NCBI GenBank assembly: GCA_903826775.1
Contig: CAIKFU010000024.1
Coordinates: forward strand, 1 to 64,000
Length of the DNA: 64,000 bases
Source of the DNA: an uncultured beta proteobacterium
GTDB lineage: Bacteria; Pseudomonadota; Gammaproteobacteria; Burkholderiales; Burkholderiaceae
Direction: 5' to 3'
Shown here: one piece after another, positions 48,536 through 57,406 of the stretch
How positions within the stretch are numbered: the first letter of the stretch is position 1
Layout of the letters: every line of letters begins with the position of its first letter
Program-made: the position numbers and the translations under genes
The notes under the pieces: model-generated
What the model was told of the DNA's origin: nothing
The model's input: only the letters and a program-made list of their open reading frames with translations
Database searches by the model: none

Positions 48536-49165
48536 TTAAATTTTATAAGCGGTTGACGTCATCAGTTTTGACACAATTCCCATCAGTTTTTTGACGGGAT
48601 CAGGCAACGGCATCCCGCCAGCATCTAAAGCAGCCTGACCATGCTCGATTTCATCGATTCGCATTTGATCCAAAATCGCCCGAGACTGCAAATCATTGAT
48701 AGGCAATTTTTCCAGATGGTCATCTAAATGGTGTTCAACCTGTTTTTCTGTTTCTGCAACAAAACCCAAGCTCCAGCGATCGCCAGCCAATCCCGCGACT
48801 AGGCCAATAGCAAATGCACCCGTATACCAAAATGGATTGAGGTAGCTTGTATGCGACCCTAATTCGGTTACACGCTGCTCGCACCAGGCCATGTGATCGA
48901 TTTCTTCTTGCCCGGCACGGTTTAGAGCCTCTCGAATTTCTGGCTTGCGTGCAACTAATTTTTGCGATTGATACAACGCCTGAGCGCACACCTCTCCAAC
49001 GTGATTAATCCGCATCAGCCCCGCGGCATGCTGCCGTTCACTTGGAGTCAGATGATCAACTGCACCGGCAGACACAACCGGCACTGAACGGTGGGCATTA
49101 GCCCCGCCAGCAACCGAACGAAGTGCCACATCAAATTCCACAATAAAACGATCAAGCGGTCGCAT
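48536..49165 (-). CDS. coq7: 3-demethoxyubiquinol 3-hydroxylase (Coq7)
   Basis: Membrane-associated diiron monooxygenase of ubiquinone synthesis, hydroxylating 2-polyprenyl-3-methyl-6-methoxy-1,4-benzoquinol. Its 209 residues show the ferritin-like ligands: MRINHVGEVCAQALYQ (E), QEEIDHMAWCEQR (E/H), QVEHHLDDHL, and RIDEIEHGQAALDAGG (E, E/H). A hydrophobic helical segment (FAIGLVAGLAGD) fits interfacial binding. It suggests ubiquinone as the respiratory quinone, in keeping with ispB and the UbiH-like gene at the right edge. bioB ends 2 bp before its start. Confidence 0.96.
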   Translation of the reverse strand: MRPLDRFIVEFDVALRSVAGGANAHRSVPVVSAGAVDHLTPSERQHAAGLMRINHVGEVCAQALYQSQKLVARKPEIREALNRAGQEEIDHMAWCEQRVTELGSHTSYLNPFWYTGAFAIGLVAGLAGDRWSLGFVAETEKQVEHHLDDHLEKLPINDLQSRAILDQMRIDEIEHGQAALDAGGMPLPDPVKKLMGIVSKLMTSTAYKI

Positions 49166-49167
49166 TT

Positions 49168-50205
49168 TTAAACGAGGACCTCTGCCTTGCAGCTCTGTTT
49201 TGTCTTTAAACCCAACTCTGCCAATAGCCTGAGGTCAGATTCTGCCTCTGGATTCCCGGTAGTGAGTAATTGCTCACCATAAAAAATAGAATTTGCACCC
49301 GCTAAAAAACACATTGCTTGAACAGATCGACCGAGTTCTTGTCGGCCGGCTGACAACCTAACCCGCGCCTTGGGCATAGCTATCCTAGCAACTGCAATCG
49401 TGCGCACAAACTCCAAGGGATCCATGGGGGGCTGATCAGCTAAAGGGGTGCCTGCAACCGGTACCAAATGATTGATTGGCACCGATTCGGGATAAGGCTT
49501 GAGATTTGCTAAGCGTGCGATGAATGCAGCACGCTGCCGACGCGACTCTCCCATACCCACAATGCCGCCGCAACATACGGACATGCCTGCAGCCCTAACG
49601 TTTGAAATGGTATCGAGACGATCTTGATAATCACGGGTTTTAATGACCGAACGATAAAAATCTTCACTGGTATCCAGGTTGTGATTGTAAAAATCAAGTC
49701 CAGCCGACTTTAAAGCCTCAGCCTGTTCAACTTCTAGCATACCGAGCGTGGCGCAAGTTTCCAAACCTAGAGCCTTGACCCCACGGATCATTGCAGCCAC
49801 TTTTTCTATGTCGCGATCCTTAGGTTCACGCCAAGCAGCGCCCATGCAAAACCGATTGGATCCCGCCTCTTTGGCCGCTTTGGCAGCCTTTAAAACCTCT
49901 TCAACATCCAAAAGCTTGCTTGCCTTAACGTCAGTCTCATATCGTGCTGCCTGCGGACAATAACCACAATCCTCTGGACATCCGCCTGTTTTGATTGATA
50001 TCAAGGTAGCCAACTCCACGTCACCATCTGGAAAATGCGCTCGATGAACCTCTTGAGCTTGAAACATGAGCTCGTTAAAAGGAAGGGAAAAGAGGGTCTC
50101 AATTTGAGAATCTGACCAAGCTTTGCCTACATCACTGTCAATATTCAGATTGGCAGGTAAGCTTGTTTTAACTGGGGATGTTTCAATTGTTTGGTTATGG
50201 GGCAT
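49168..50205 (-). CDS. bioB: Biotin synthase
   Basis: Radical SAM enzyme that inserts sulfur into dethiobiotin. With the start at 50205 it has 345 residues. The 4Fe-4S cysteines are C76, C80 and C83 in [22 protein letters not shown] and [12 protein letters not shown] are typical, and the second cluster ligands lie in [13 protein letters not shown] and VRLSAGRQ. The longer frame (start 50271) adds 22 residues unlike the family. It is divergent from bioA, leaving 89 bp, so biotin genes are arranged around a common control region. Confidence 0.97.
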   Translation of the reverse strand: MPHNQTIETSPVKTSLPANLNIDSDVGKAWSDSQIETLFSLPFNELMFQAQEVHRAHFPDGDVELATLISIKTGGCPEDCGYCPQAARYETDVKASKLLDVEEVLKAAKAAKEAGSNRFCMGAAWREPKDRDIEKVAAMIRGVKALGLETCATLGMLEVEQAEALKSAGLDFYNHNLDTSEDFYRSVIKTRDYQDRLDTISNVRAAGMSVCCGGIVGMGESRRQRAAFIARLANLKPYPESVPINHLVPVAGTPLADQPPMDPLEFVRTIAVARIAMPKARVRLSAGRQELGRSVQAMCFLAGANSIFYGEQLLTTGNPEAESDLRLLAELGLKTKQSCKAEVLV

Positions 50206-50294
50206 TGTCGAATTCCAGAAAATAAATCCATTCAATCCATAAACATAACAGATACGGGACCGCACTAACAAAAAGTAGTGTTCAAATATCGATT

Positions 50295-51668
50295 ATGAAG
50301 AGCAAGTTCAATCCAGTGGGCAACGCAAAGGCAAGCAACACCGAAGACTTGGTACGTAGGAGTTTGGCAGCAGTCTGGCATCCGTGTACCCAGATGAAGC
50401 ACCATGAAGCCTTCCCGCTGATTGCAATTACGCATGGAAAGGGCCCCTGGTTATTCGACGAACATGGGGTTGCGCTACTGGATTGCATCAGCTCTTGGTG
50501 GACAAATCTGTTTGGGCATTCAAATCCACGCATTAATCTAGCAATTGGGCAACAATTGCAAAAAATAGAGCACGTTATGTTGGCGGGTTTTACCCATCCA
50601 CCGGTCGTTGAACTTTCAGAGAAATTATCTGCATTAACCCAAGGCAATCTTGGTCACGCTTTTTATGCCTCTGATGGCGCCTCGGCAGTAGAAATTGCCC
50701 TGAAAATGAGTCACCACTATTGGCAACTATCAGGCCAACATGAAAAGAAAAAATTTGTCTGTTTGCAAAACGGCTACCACGGTGAGACCCTAGGTGCACT
50801 CGCCGTTACCGACGTGGCCATTTTCAGGCAAGCCTACGGCGCACTCTTACAGGACGTCTTCATGGTCAAATCTCCTGATGCAAGAAATTCGCAGAATGGG
50901 GAAAATCCCGAAGACCTTGCACATAGAGCGGCGCAAGATTTAGAAAATTTGCTTGAACGCGAACATAACAATATTGCCGCCCTCATCGTAGAACCCCTTG
51001 TTCAGTGCGCTGGTCAAATGGCAATGCATTCCCCTGAATATCTTCGTCTAGCCAGAAGATTATGCGATCGCTACCAAATCCATTTAATCGCCGATGAAAT
51101 TGCTGTGGGTTGTGGTCGTACCGGTCATTTTTTTGCTTGCCAACATGCAGGGATTTGGCCCGATTTTTTAACCCTCTCAAAAGGAATTACCGGAGGTTAC
51201 TTGCCTTTATCCCTTTCTCTCACAACGGATAAAATTTTTCAAGCCTTTTACAGCAATGAATTTGCTCAAGGATTTTTGCATTCACACTCCTATACCGGAA
51301 ATCCGCTTGCTTGCGCTGCTGCACTTGCCAGTCTGGAAATTTTTGAGGGTGAAAAAGTCCTTGAAAAAAATATTGAGAGAGCCGCAGATTTATCCAATGC
51401 TTTTGCATGGACAAAATCAGATTCCCGCATTGAGCATTCGCGTCAAACGGGAATGATTTTGGCTTTCGATATCAAGAAAGAATTTCTCAAAAATCCAAGT
51501 GAATTTCCGCGTGCATTATTCAAATCTGGCATAGAAGAAAATATTTTGATAAGACCAATCGGATCGACTGTCTATGTCATGCCTCCATACATCCTTCATT
51601 CACAGGAAACCATGGACATGGGTAGCAGTATTCAAAAAGCTCTCAATAAAGCAATTGCATCTTTATGA
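50295..51668 (+). CDS. bioA: Adenosylmethionine--8-amino-7-oxononanoate aminotransferase
   Basis: PLP enzyme making 7,8-diaminopelargonate with S-adenosylmethionine as amino donor. Its 457 residues have the class III pattern: VWHPCTQMKHHEAFP (BioA hallmark), DGASAVEIALKMSHHYW (about 124), LIADEIAVGCGRTG (about 262) and the PLP lysine in TLSKGITGGYLPL (about 296). ISSWWTNLFGHSNP, with the WW pair, supports BioA over related aminotransferases. It starts 89 bp from bioB and overlaps bioF by 4 bp. Confidence 0.97.
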   Translation: MKSKFNPVGNAKASNTEDLVRRSLAAVWHPCTQMKHHEAFPLIAITHGKGPWLFDEHGVALLDCISSWWTNLFGHSNPRINLAIGQQLQKIEHVMLAGFTHPPVVELSEKLSALTQGNLGHAFYASDGASAVEIALKMSHHYWQLSGQHEKKKFVCLQNGYHGETLGALAVTDVAIFRQAYGALLQDVFMVKSPDARNSQNGENPEDLAHRAAQDLENLLEREHNNIAALIVEPLVQCAGQMAMHSPEYLRLARRLCDRYQIHLIADEIAVGCGRTGHFFACQHAGIWPDFLTLSKGITGGYLPLSLSLTTDKIFQAFYSNEFAQGFLHSHSYTGNPLACAAALASLEIFEGEKVLEKNIERAADLSNAFAWTKSDSRIEHSRQTGMILAFDIKKEFLKNPSEFPRALFKSGIEENILIRPIGSTVYVMPPYILHSQETMDMGSSIQKALNKAIASL

Positions 51669-52906
51669 ACGCTAACGCTGACAAGAATCCCTTTTATGCC
51701 CTTAAATTGGCGCAGAAACAAATTTCAATCTTAGACGATCAATTGCTACGGAGGAAGCTACTGCATACTGAAACCCCCTGCGATACGCATCCAATTGTTC
51801 AAGGTAGGCAGCTAAATGCATTTTGTAGCAACGACTATTTAGGTCTAGCGAATCATCCTCAATTGATTAACTCTTTAGCAGAAGGGGCAAAAAAATATGG
51901 GGCTGGAAGTGGCGCATCCCATTTGATTAGCGGCCATAGTGTTGTGCACGATTTACTTGAAAAAAAATTGGCGCAGTTTCAAAGCAAACATATTCCAGAT
52001 GTTCGAGCGCTCTTTTTTTGCACCGGGTATTTAGCAAATCTGACTGCGATTACTGGGCTGGCCGCCCTTAATACCTCAGGTGGTGTCAGCATCTATTCAG
52101 CTGCTTTAAATCATGCATCCCTGATCGACGGCACAAGACTTGCAGCTGCGCAAACAAAGGCTAATACACATATTTTTGATCACAATAATCTATCCCAACT
52201 AAAACACAATCTACAGTCCGATCCGGCAGAACTTAAAATCATTGCAATCGATGGCGTATTTAGCATGGATGGTGACATTGCACCCATCAAAGACCTTCTG
52301 GCGATTGCCAAGGAATATGATGCCCTTCTAATTGTTGATGATGCTCATGGTTTCGGAGTGCTTGGTGAACAAGGGCATGGCCTGCTTGAGATGTTAAACG
52401 TACATTCCTCCAGGATTATCTACATTGGAACGCTTGGAAAGGCCGCGGGAATAAGTGGTGCCTTTATTTGTGCCAACGAATTTTTTATCGAATGGCTTGT
52501 GCAAAAGGGGCGTCCCTATATTTACAGTACTGCATCACCACCCGCTATAGCCCACGCTTTAATAGCAAGCTTAAACTTAATTGAAGGCGAGGATGGAAAA
52601 AATAGGCGTCGACAATTGCATAAATTAATCACTCTATGGCAAGACGAAATGGTTTTTTCTAGCTGGGGAAAGATTTCCTCATCCATGCCAATTCAACCAG
52701 TTATTTTAGGCAGCAATGCAACCGCGCTTGAAGCAGCTAAACTATTAGATGAGGCTGGATATTGGATTCCTGCTATCCGACCTCCTACCGTCCCCGTTGG
52801 AAGTTCGCGGTTGCGCATTACTTTTTCGGCAAACCATAGCGTGGATGATGTTCAAAAACTCATGGATACCTTAAAACGCGTCGAACACCAGATTATTGGA
52901 ATCTAA
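51665..52906 (+). CDS. bioF: 8-amino-7-oxononanoate synthase
   Basis: PLP-dependent condensation of pimeloyl thioester with L-alanine. Its 413 residues contain FCSNDYLGLANHP (about 52), GAGSGASHLISGH (about 79), DGVFSMDGDIAP (about 197), VDDAHGFGVLGEQG (about 224) and the PLP lysine in IGTLGKAAG (about 259). A length of over 400 is slightly long for the family. The ATG overlaps the bioA stop as ATGA, so the two are translationally coupled; bioD follows 5 bp later. Confidence 0.96.
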   Translation: MNANADKNPFYALKLAQKQISILDDQLLRRKLLHTETPCDTHPIVQGRQLNAFCSNDYLGLANHPQLINSLAEGAKKYGAGSGASHLISGHSVVHDLLEKKLAQFQSKHIPDVRALFFCTGYLANLTAITGLAALNTSGGVSIYSAALNHASLIDGTRLAAAQTKANTHIFDHNNLSQLKHNLQSDPAELKIIAIDGVFSMDGDIAPIKDLLAIAKEYDALLIVDDAHGFGVLGEQGHGLLEMLNVHSSRIIYIGTLGKAAGISGAFICANEFFIEWLVQKGRPYIYSTASPPAIAHALIASLNLIEGEDGKNRRRQLHKLITLWQDEMVFSSWGKISSSMPIQPVILGSNATALEAAKLLDEAGYWIPAIRPPTVPVGSSRLRITFSANHSVDDVQKLMDTLKRVEHQIIGI

Positions 52907-52911
52907 AAATC

Positions 52912-53688
52912 TTGAGGCCAAAAATTTCTCCTTCCATAAATACGCCAATCGGTTCAGGATTCTTTATAACTGGAACAGATACTGAAATTGGCAAAACCCT
53001 GGTAGCTGGAGCACTTATTCTAAAACTGAGTGCATTGGGTTATCGCGTTGCTGGCTTTAAACCGGTTGTAGCTGGCACCTACCGAAATACTCACGGAGAC
53101 CTTGTCAATGAGGATTTAGAAACTTTACAACTCGCTTCGAATCTTGCTTTCGATCAAAACCTAATATGTCCTTATATTTTGGATATTCCTGCGGCACCGC
53201 ATTTGATCGCAAAAGCTTACGGGAAGACTCTTGAACTGAAGTCGATCACGGATTCATATCACCTACTTAAAAAGACCACCGATCAAATAATTGTTGAAGG
53301 AACTGGAGGATTTTTAGTTCCACTCAACCCAATTCATAATTTTGGAGATGTAGCCAAAGCAATAAATCTTCCAATTATCCTTGTTGTGGGCATGCGTCTT
53401 GGGTGCATTAATCATGCACTCCTAACTGTTGAATCAATTCTTAATCGTCAACTAAGTATTGCAGGATGGATTGCCAATACTCTTGACGATAAAATGACTT
53501 TTCTTACGGAAAATATTCAAAGCTTGCAGGAAAGGATTGCGGCTCCATTTTGTGGTTTGATACCTAAACTATCCACCCATTTACAAAAACCAGATAATGC
53601 CCCTTATTCCAAAGCAGCCCTTCAGTTTGCTGCTAATGCGATTAATTTAAGCTTGTTAAAAACCGATTACCCCCCCATCAAAACATAA
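52912..53688 (+). CDS. bioD: Dethiobiotin synthetase
   Basis: ATP-dependent ring closure of diaminopelargonate with CO2. Its 258 residues have the P-loop GTDTEIGKT (21-29), GFKPVVAG (about 46), VEGTGGFLVPL (about 126) and VVGMRLGCINHALLT. The only usable start is TTG at 52912; no ATG or GTG lies between it and the P-loop strand FFITG. It completes bioA-bioF-bioD. bioC and bioH, which make the pimeloyl precursor, are absent from this window. Confidence 0.95.
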   Translation: MRPKISPSINTPIGSGFFITGTDTEIGKTLVAGALILKLSALGYRVAGFKPVVAGTYRNTHGDLVNEDLETLQLASNLAFDQNLICPYILDIPAAPHLIAKAYGKTLELKSITDSYHLLKKTTDQIIVEGTGGFLVPLNPIHNFGDVAKAINLPIILVVGMRLGCINHALLTVESILNRQLSIAGWIANTLDDKMTFLTENIQSLQERIAAPFCGLIPKLSTHLQKPDNAPYSKAALQFAANAINLSLLKTDYPPIKT

Positions 53689-53739
53689 ATCACTGCACTG
53701 CAATGTGCATTGCATGAAACTTTCAGATAAGATGAAGGC

Positions 53740-54936
53740 ATGCGATTACTACCTGAAATCGTCGACTCAGCAAATGCAATCCAGGAAATCAGACGCAATA
53801 TTCATGCTCACCCTGAACTTCGCTTTGAAGAGAATCGTACATCCGACTTAGTAGCTGAAGCCTTATCAAGCTGGGGTATTCCTGTTTTTAGAGGATTAGG
53901 CAAAACCGGTGTCGTAGGCCGCCTTGATGGTGATCTTGGCTCTGGGAAGATGATCGGACTGCGTGCTGATATGGACGCACTGCCTTTGCAGGAGCACAAT
54001 ACTTTTTCGCACGCTTCTCGTAACCCTGGAAAAATGCATGCATGCGGTCATGATGGCCATACTGCAATGCTGTTAGGTGCAGCAGAGTTTTTCTCAAATC
54101 ATCGTGATTTTAAAGGCTCAATTATTTTCATTTTCCAGCCAGCCGAGGAGGGAGGTGGAGGCGCTCGAGAAATGATTAAGGACGGTCTTTTTGAGAAATT
54201 TCCATGCGATGCTGTATTTGGTTTGCACAATTGGCCCGGATTGGCCGAAGGGGATTTTGGTGTTACTGCTGGGCCTATGATGGCCTCTAGTAATACCTTT
54301 GAAATTATTGTTAGAGGTAGGGGTGGCCACGCGGCTTTGCCACATAATAGTGCCGACCCAGTTCTAACCGCCACGAGCATTATTCAAGCATTACAAAGTA
54401 TCATCACGCGGAATAAGCGTCCGGTTGATGCAGCAGTTTTATCCGTCACACAAATTCATGCCGGCGAAACTAGCAACGTCATTCCTGATAGCGCATTTAT
54501 CGGCGGCACTGTTCGCACGTTTACAAACGAAGTATTGGATTTAATTGAGCGCAGGCTAAGAGAAGTTGCACATCATGTTGCCAATACATTTGATTGCCAG
54601 GCGGAAATAAGTTTCTCGCGCAACTACCCACCGCTAATCAATCATGAAAACGAGGTTTTATTCTCTACTGAGGTCATGAATGAGTTGGTGGGGGAAAGGC
54701 ATGTCAACACTTCTATAGACCCGACGATGGGTGCAGAGGATTTTGCCTTCATGCTCCTAGAAAAACCGGGTTGCTATGTATTCTTAGGAAATGGTGATGG
54801 CGATCACCGCTCTATAGGGCACGGTCTGGGGCCATGTCATTTACATAACCCCTCTTACGATTTTAATGATGCTCTAATACCAGTCGGAATCAGCTACTGG
54901 GTTAAATTGGCACAACGCTTCCTTGAGCAAAGCTGA
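53740..54936 (+). CDS. M20 family amidohydrolase (hippurate/N-acyl amino acid hydrolase-like)
   Basis: A 398-residue zinc or manganese peptidase-family enzyme that removes an acyl group from N-acyl amino acids. Motifs: RRNIHAHPELRFEE (about 18-31), GLRADMDALPLQE (about 73), HACGHDGHTAMLL (about 101), FQPAEEGGGGAREM (about 130), and the lid domain with RGRGGHAALPH (about 194). GAEDFAFML near 328 completes the metal site. The exact substrate is unknown. It lies 51 bp after bioD. Confidence 0.92.
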   Translation: MRLLPEIVDSANAIQEIRRNIHAHPELRFEENRTSDLVAEALSSWGIPVFRGLGKTGVVGRLDGDLGSGKMIGLRADMDALPLQEHNTFSHASRNPGKMHACGHDGHTAMLLGAAEFFSNHRDFKGSIIFIFQPAEEGGGGAREMIKDGLFEKFPCDAVFGLHNWPGLAEGDFGVTAGPMMASSNTFEIIVRGRGGHAALPHNSADPVLTATSIIQALQSIITRNKRPVDAAVLSVTQIHAGETSNVIPDSAFIGGTVRTFTNEVLDLIERRLREVAHHVANTFDCQAEISFSRNYPPLINHENEVLFSTEVMNELVGERHVNTSIDPTMGAEDFAFMLLEKPGCYVFLGNGDGDHRSIGHGLGPCHLHNPSYDFNDALIPVGISYWVKLAQRFLEQS

Positions 54937-54975
54937 AACCGGGCTCTTTTCGCTTTAGCGTACTCAACCAGCAAT

Positions 54976-56127
54976 CTATCGAGGTAGTAGCAACCATACC
55001 CTGCCATTTTGTTTCATTCGTCCTGCCATTTCAGCAGCAGCATCTCCCGACCCCCAGAAATAATCTGCCCTGACCCCGCCAACAATTGCTGTACCGGTAT
55101 CTTGAGCTATGACTAACCGCTGCATTAACTGGCTACTCATAGGCTTTGTGGTAGTCAAAAAAACTGGGGCCCCCAATGGAATTGCCCTTACATCAACCGC
55201 GATGCTGCGTTCAGCGGTTAATGAAACTCCCAATGCCCCAACTGGCCCGATGTCTGCATTGCTGCTGGTTGGCAACTCCTTAAAAAATACAAATCGGGGA
55301 TTTGCATTGAGCATCTCATCAACTCGTCCCGGGTTTCGTCTTGCCCACTGTTGAATACCTTGCATGGTTGCCTCACTTTTACCAATTTCCTTACGATCCA
55401 ACAACCACTGAGCAAACGACTTAAACGGCTGATCATTCGTTCCCGCAAAACCCAATCGCAAAATACGGCCATCATCAAGTTGCACCTTGCCTGATCCTTG
55501 AATTTGCATAAATGCCGCAACCACTGGATCCTGCACCCACACCAATTCAGAGCCATTTAGCGCTCCTGAACTTACCAGTTCGGCACGAGTTGGGGCTGGA
55601 TTCGGTTTAGACCGGGTCCACGCGGCTGGGTACCGATAAAGCGGAACCGTATAGTTTCCGGTTTTTACCCGGGATCCATTCATCTGTGGCTCGTAATACC
55701 CTGTAATTAATCCGTGCTCACTTCCGCTAGAAGAGTTGCGCACTTCAAAGGGCTGAAAACCAGACTCAAAATATTGGCGGACCGCTGAAAGGTCGCCTTC
55801 ATTCACGCTAGCAGCTCTTGTACATAAATCCCGCCAATTAATTTCTGAATTTCGTCGGCGCAAAGCATCGCAACTTTTTAACCATGCCGGCCAAGATTGG
55901 CGCAAATCGTCCTCTTGCCAGCCTGGTAAATCCTGCCAAGATACAGCCTTAAAGCTGGCAATTAGAGATGAAATGGGGGCATTCAAACCGGTAATCTGTC
56001 CTGGAGTTCGAGAAGTTGGCCCTCTAGTAGGCGGTGCCGAACAAGCGGCCAACAATACCCCAAGCGACACAGCGAATACACTTGCCAAACCCGTTCGAAA
56101 CGAAATACTCTTAATTTTTGAAATCAT
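54976..56127 (-). CDS. mltA: Membrane-bound lytic murein transglycosylase A
   Basis: Outer-membrane lipoprotein that cleaves peptidoglycan glycan strands with formation of 1,6-anhydro-muropeptides, the substrates later handled by AmpD. With the ATG at 56127 it has 383 residues, with a lipoprotein signal ending at LLAAC. Domains: MltA barrel (LITGYYEPQMNGSR, about 140-155; YRYPAAW) and the 3D domain with DTGTAIVGGVRADYFWGSGDAA near the end. A start 12 codons upstream is possible. No strong ribosome-binding site at either. It converges with the M20 gene 39 bp away. Confidence 0.94.
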   Translation of the reverse strand: MISKIKSISFRTGLASVFAVSLGVLLAACSAPPTRGPTSRTPGQITGLNAPISSLIASFKAVSWQDLPGWQEDDLRQSWPAWLKSCDALRRRNSEINWRDLCTRAASVNEGDLSAVRQYFESGFQPFEVRNSSSGSEHGLITGYYEPQMNGSRVKTGNYTVPLYRYPAAWTRSKPNPAPTRAELVSSGALNGSELVWVQDPVVAAFMQIQGSGKVQLDDGRILRLGFAGTNDQPFKSFAQWLLDRKEIGKSEATMQGIQQWARRNPGRVDEMLNANPRFVFFKELPTSSNADIGPVGALGVSLTAERSIAVDVRAIPLGAPVFLTTTKPMSSQLMQRLVIAQDTGTAIVGGVRADYFWGSGDAAAEMAGRMKQNGRVWLLLPR

Positions 56128-56239
56128 GATCGCCAATTTACTCGATGAATACCCAATGCTCATGTTTGTCTTTGAGGCTTTAATAGCACTTCTACTATTA
56201 CTATTTATCGTCTTTTGGACCGGAAATAGTAGAAAATAA
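56126..56239 (+). CDS. Possible small single-span membrane protein
   Basis: Encodes 37 residues (MIANLLDEYP, then a hydrophobic segment FEALIALLLLLFIVFW, then TGNSRK), a clear single membrane span with a short basic tail. Later ATGs at 56156 and 56162 would give about 25-27 residues starting just before the span. Its first ATG overlaps the opposite mltA ATG within the palindrome TCATGA. No ribosome-binding site is convincing. Size, hydrophobicity and the position between mltA and apaG make it plausible, but not proven. Confidence 0.45.
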   Translation: MIANLLDEYPMLMFVFEALIALLLLLFIVFWTGNSRK

Positions 56240-56265
56240 ATACAAATAAGGTGAATTAAACGCAG

Positions 56266-56640
56266 TTAATGCAAAGTACGTGGCATGACTAACGCAAATT
56301 CAGGGATATCTGCTTGAAAAAAATGGGCATCCTCAGTCACGCAAAAATACTCGCCACGCATCGTTCCAGCTGGTGTTGGTAACGTTGCCCAACTCGTATA
56401 TTCAAAATGCTCTCCAGCCCTTAGTAAAGGCTGCTGTCCAACAACCCCCAACCCGCGAACCTCCTGAACATCATTATCTCCATCGGCAATAAACCAATGT
56501 CGTGCGATCAACTGGACGGCTATCGACCCCCTATTGCGAATAGTGACCGTATAGGCAAAGGCAAATTGCCGATTATCAGGATCGGATTGTTCGGGTAAAT
56601 ATTGGGATCTAACGGTAACACTTATTTCGTGGGGGTTCAT
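56266..56640 (-). CDS. apaG: ApaG protein
   Basis: A 124-residue beta-sandwich protein of the ApaG family, linked by genetics to Co2+/Mg2+ handling and protein interaction, without a known enzyme activity. Motifs: ISVTVRSQYLPEQSDPDNRQFAFAYTV split across residues 5-32, the ARHWFIADGDNDVQEVRGLGVVGQQP segment (about 45-71) with the glycine-rich signature, and YTSWATLPTPAGTMRGEY. It diverges from rpe (49 bp). Confidence 0.96.
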   Translation of the reverse strand: MNPHEISVTVRSQYLPEQSDPDNRQFAFAYTVTIRNRGSIAVQLIARHWFIADGDNDVQEVRGLGVVGQQPLLRAGEHFEYTSWATLPTPAGTMRGEYFCVTEDAHFFQADIPEFALVMPRTLH

Positions 56641-56689
56641 TCGCCAATTCTGCTCTATCCAGATGGCAACTGCAAGCTAGAATCTAGGG

Positions 56690-57406
56690 ATGGAAAGCAC
56701 GATTTCACCCTCGCACAATAATTTTGTCATCGCCCCCTCTATTTTGTCGGCTGACTTTGCCTGCCTTGGCAAAGAAGTTGAAGACGTTCTGATAGCGGGC
56801 GCAGATTGGATCCACTTTGACGTCATGGACAACCATTACGTCCCCAATCTCACGATTGGGCCATTGGTCTGCGAAGCCATTCGCCCGCATGCGAAAAAAA
56901 ATGGCCAAGCCGCAATCATCGACGTTCACCTTATGGTTGAACCAGTGGACCGCCTAATACCGGATTTTGCCAAGGCTGGAGCTAATCTAATCAGCTTCCA
57001 CCCAGAAGCAAGCCCCCACGTAAACCGTACCCTCAACCTGATTCACGATCAAGGATGCCAGTCAGGGCTGGTATTAAATCCCGCAACACCCTTAGATTGC
57101 CTTGACCATACACTCGATTTAATAGACTTAGTCTTGCTCATGTCAGTCAACCCGGGTTTTGGAGGTCAATCCTTTATCCCCAGCACTCTTAAGAAAATTT
57201 CCTTAGTTCGCAAACGCCTAGATCAGCATTATTCAGAAACTGGACACCGTATTCGTCTAGAAGTCGATGGAGGCATCAAGGTCGACAATATCGGGGCAGT
57301 AGCGAGGGCAGGGGCAGATACCTTTGTGGCCGGTTCGGCAATTTTTGGACAACCTAGCTACCACGATACGATTAAGGCCATGCGCAACGAATTAGGACCA
57401 TTCTAA
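56690..57406 (+). CDS. rpe: Ribulose-phosphate 3-epimerase
   Basis: TIM-barrel epimerase of the pentose phosphate pathway. Its 238 residues have [13 protein letters not shown] (14-26), [18 protein letters not shown] (about 41-58) with metal/acid residues, [23 protein letters not shown] (about 148) and [11 protein letters not shown] (about 188). In related genomes gph (phosphoglycolate phosphatase) lies between rpe and trpE; here the rpe stop and trpE start share TAATG with no gph, so rpe directly leads the trp genes. Confidence 0.97.
   Translation: MESTISPSHNNFVIAPSILSADFACLGKEVEDVLIAGADWIHFDVMDNHYVPNLTIGPLVCEAIRPHAKKNGQAAIIDVHLMVEPVDRLIPDFAKAGANLISFHPEASPHVNRTLNLIHDQGCQSGLVLNPATPLDCLDHTLDLIDLVLLMSVNPGFGGQSFIPSTLKKISLVRKRLDQHYSETGHRIRLEVDGGIKVDNIGAVARAGADTFVAGSAIFGQPSYHDTIKAMRNELGPF

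Noticed and set aside
53699..53714. TGCAATGTGCATTGCA symmetry between bioD and the M20 gene
   Set aside because: Arms TGCAATG/CATTGCA leave only a 2-nt centre; short and not linked to a promoter, so probably chance.
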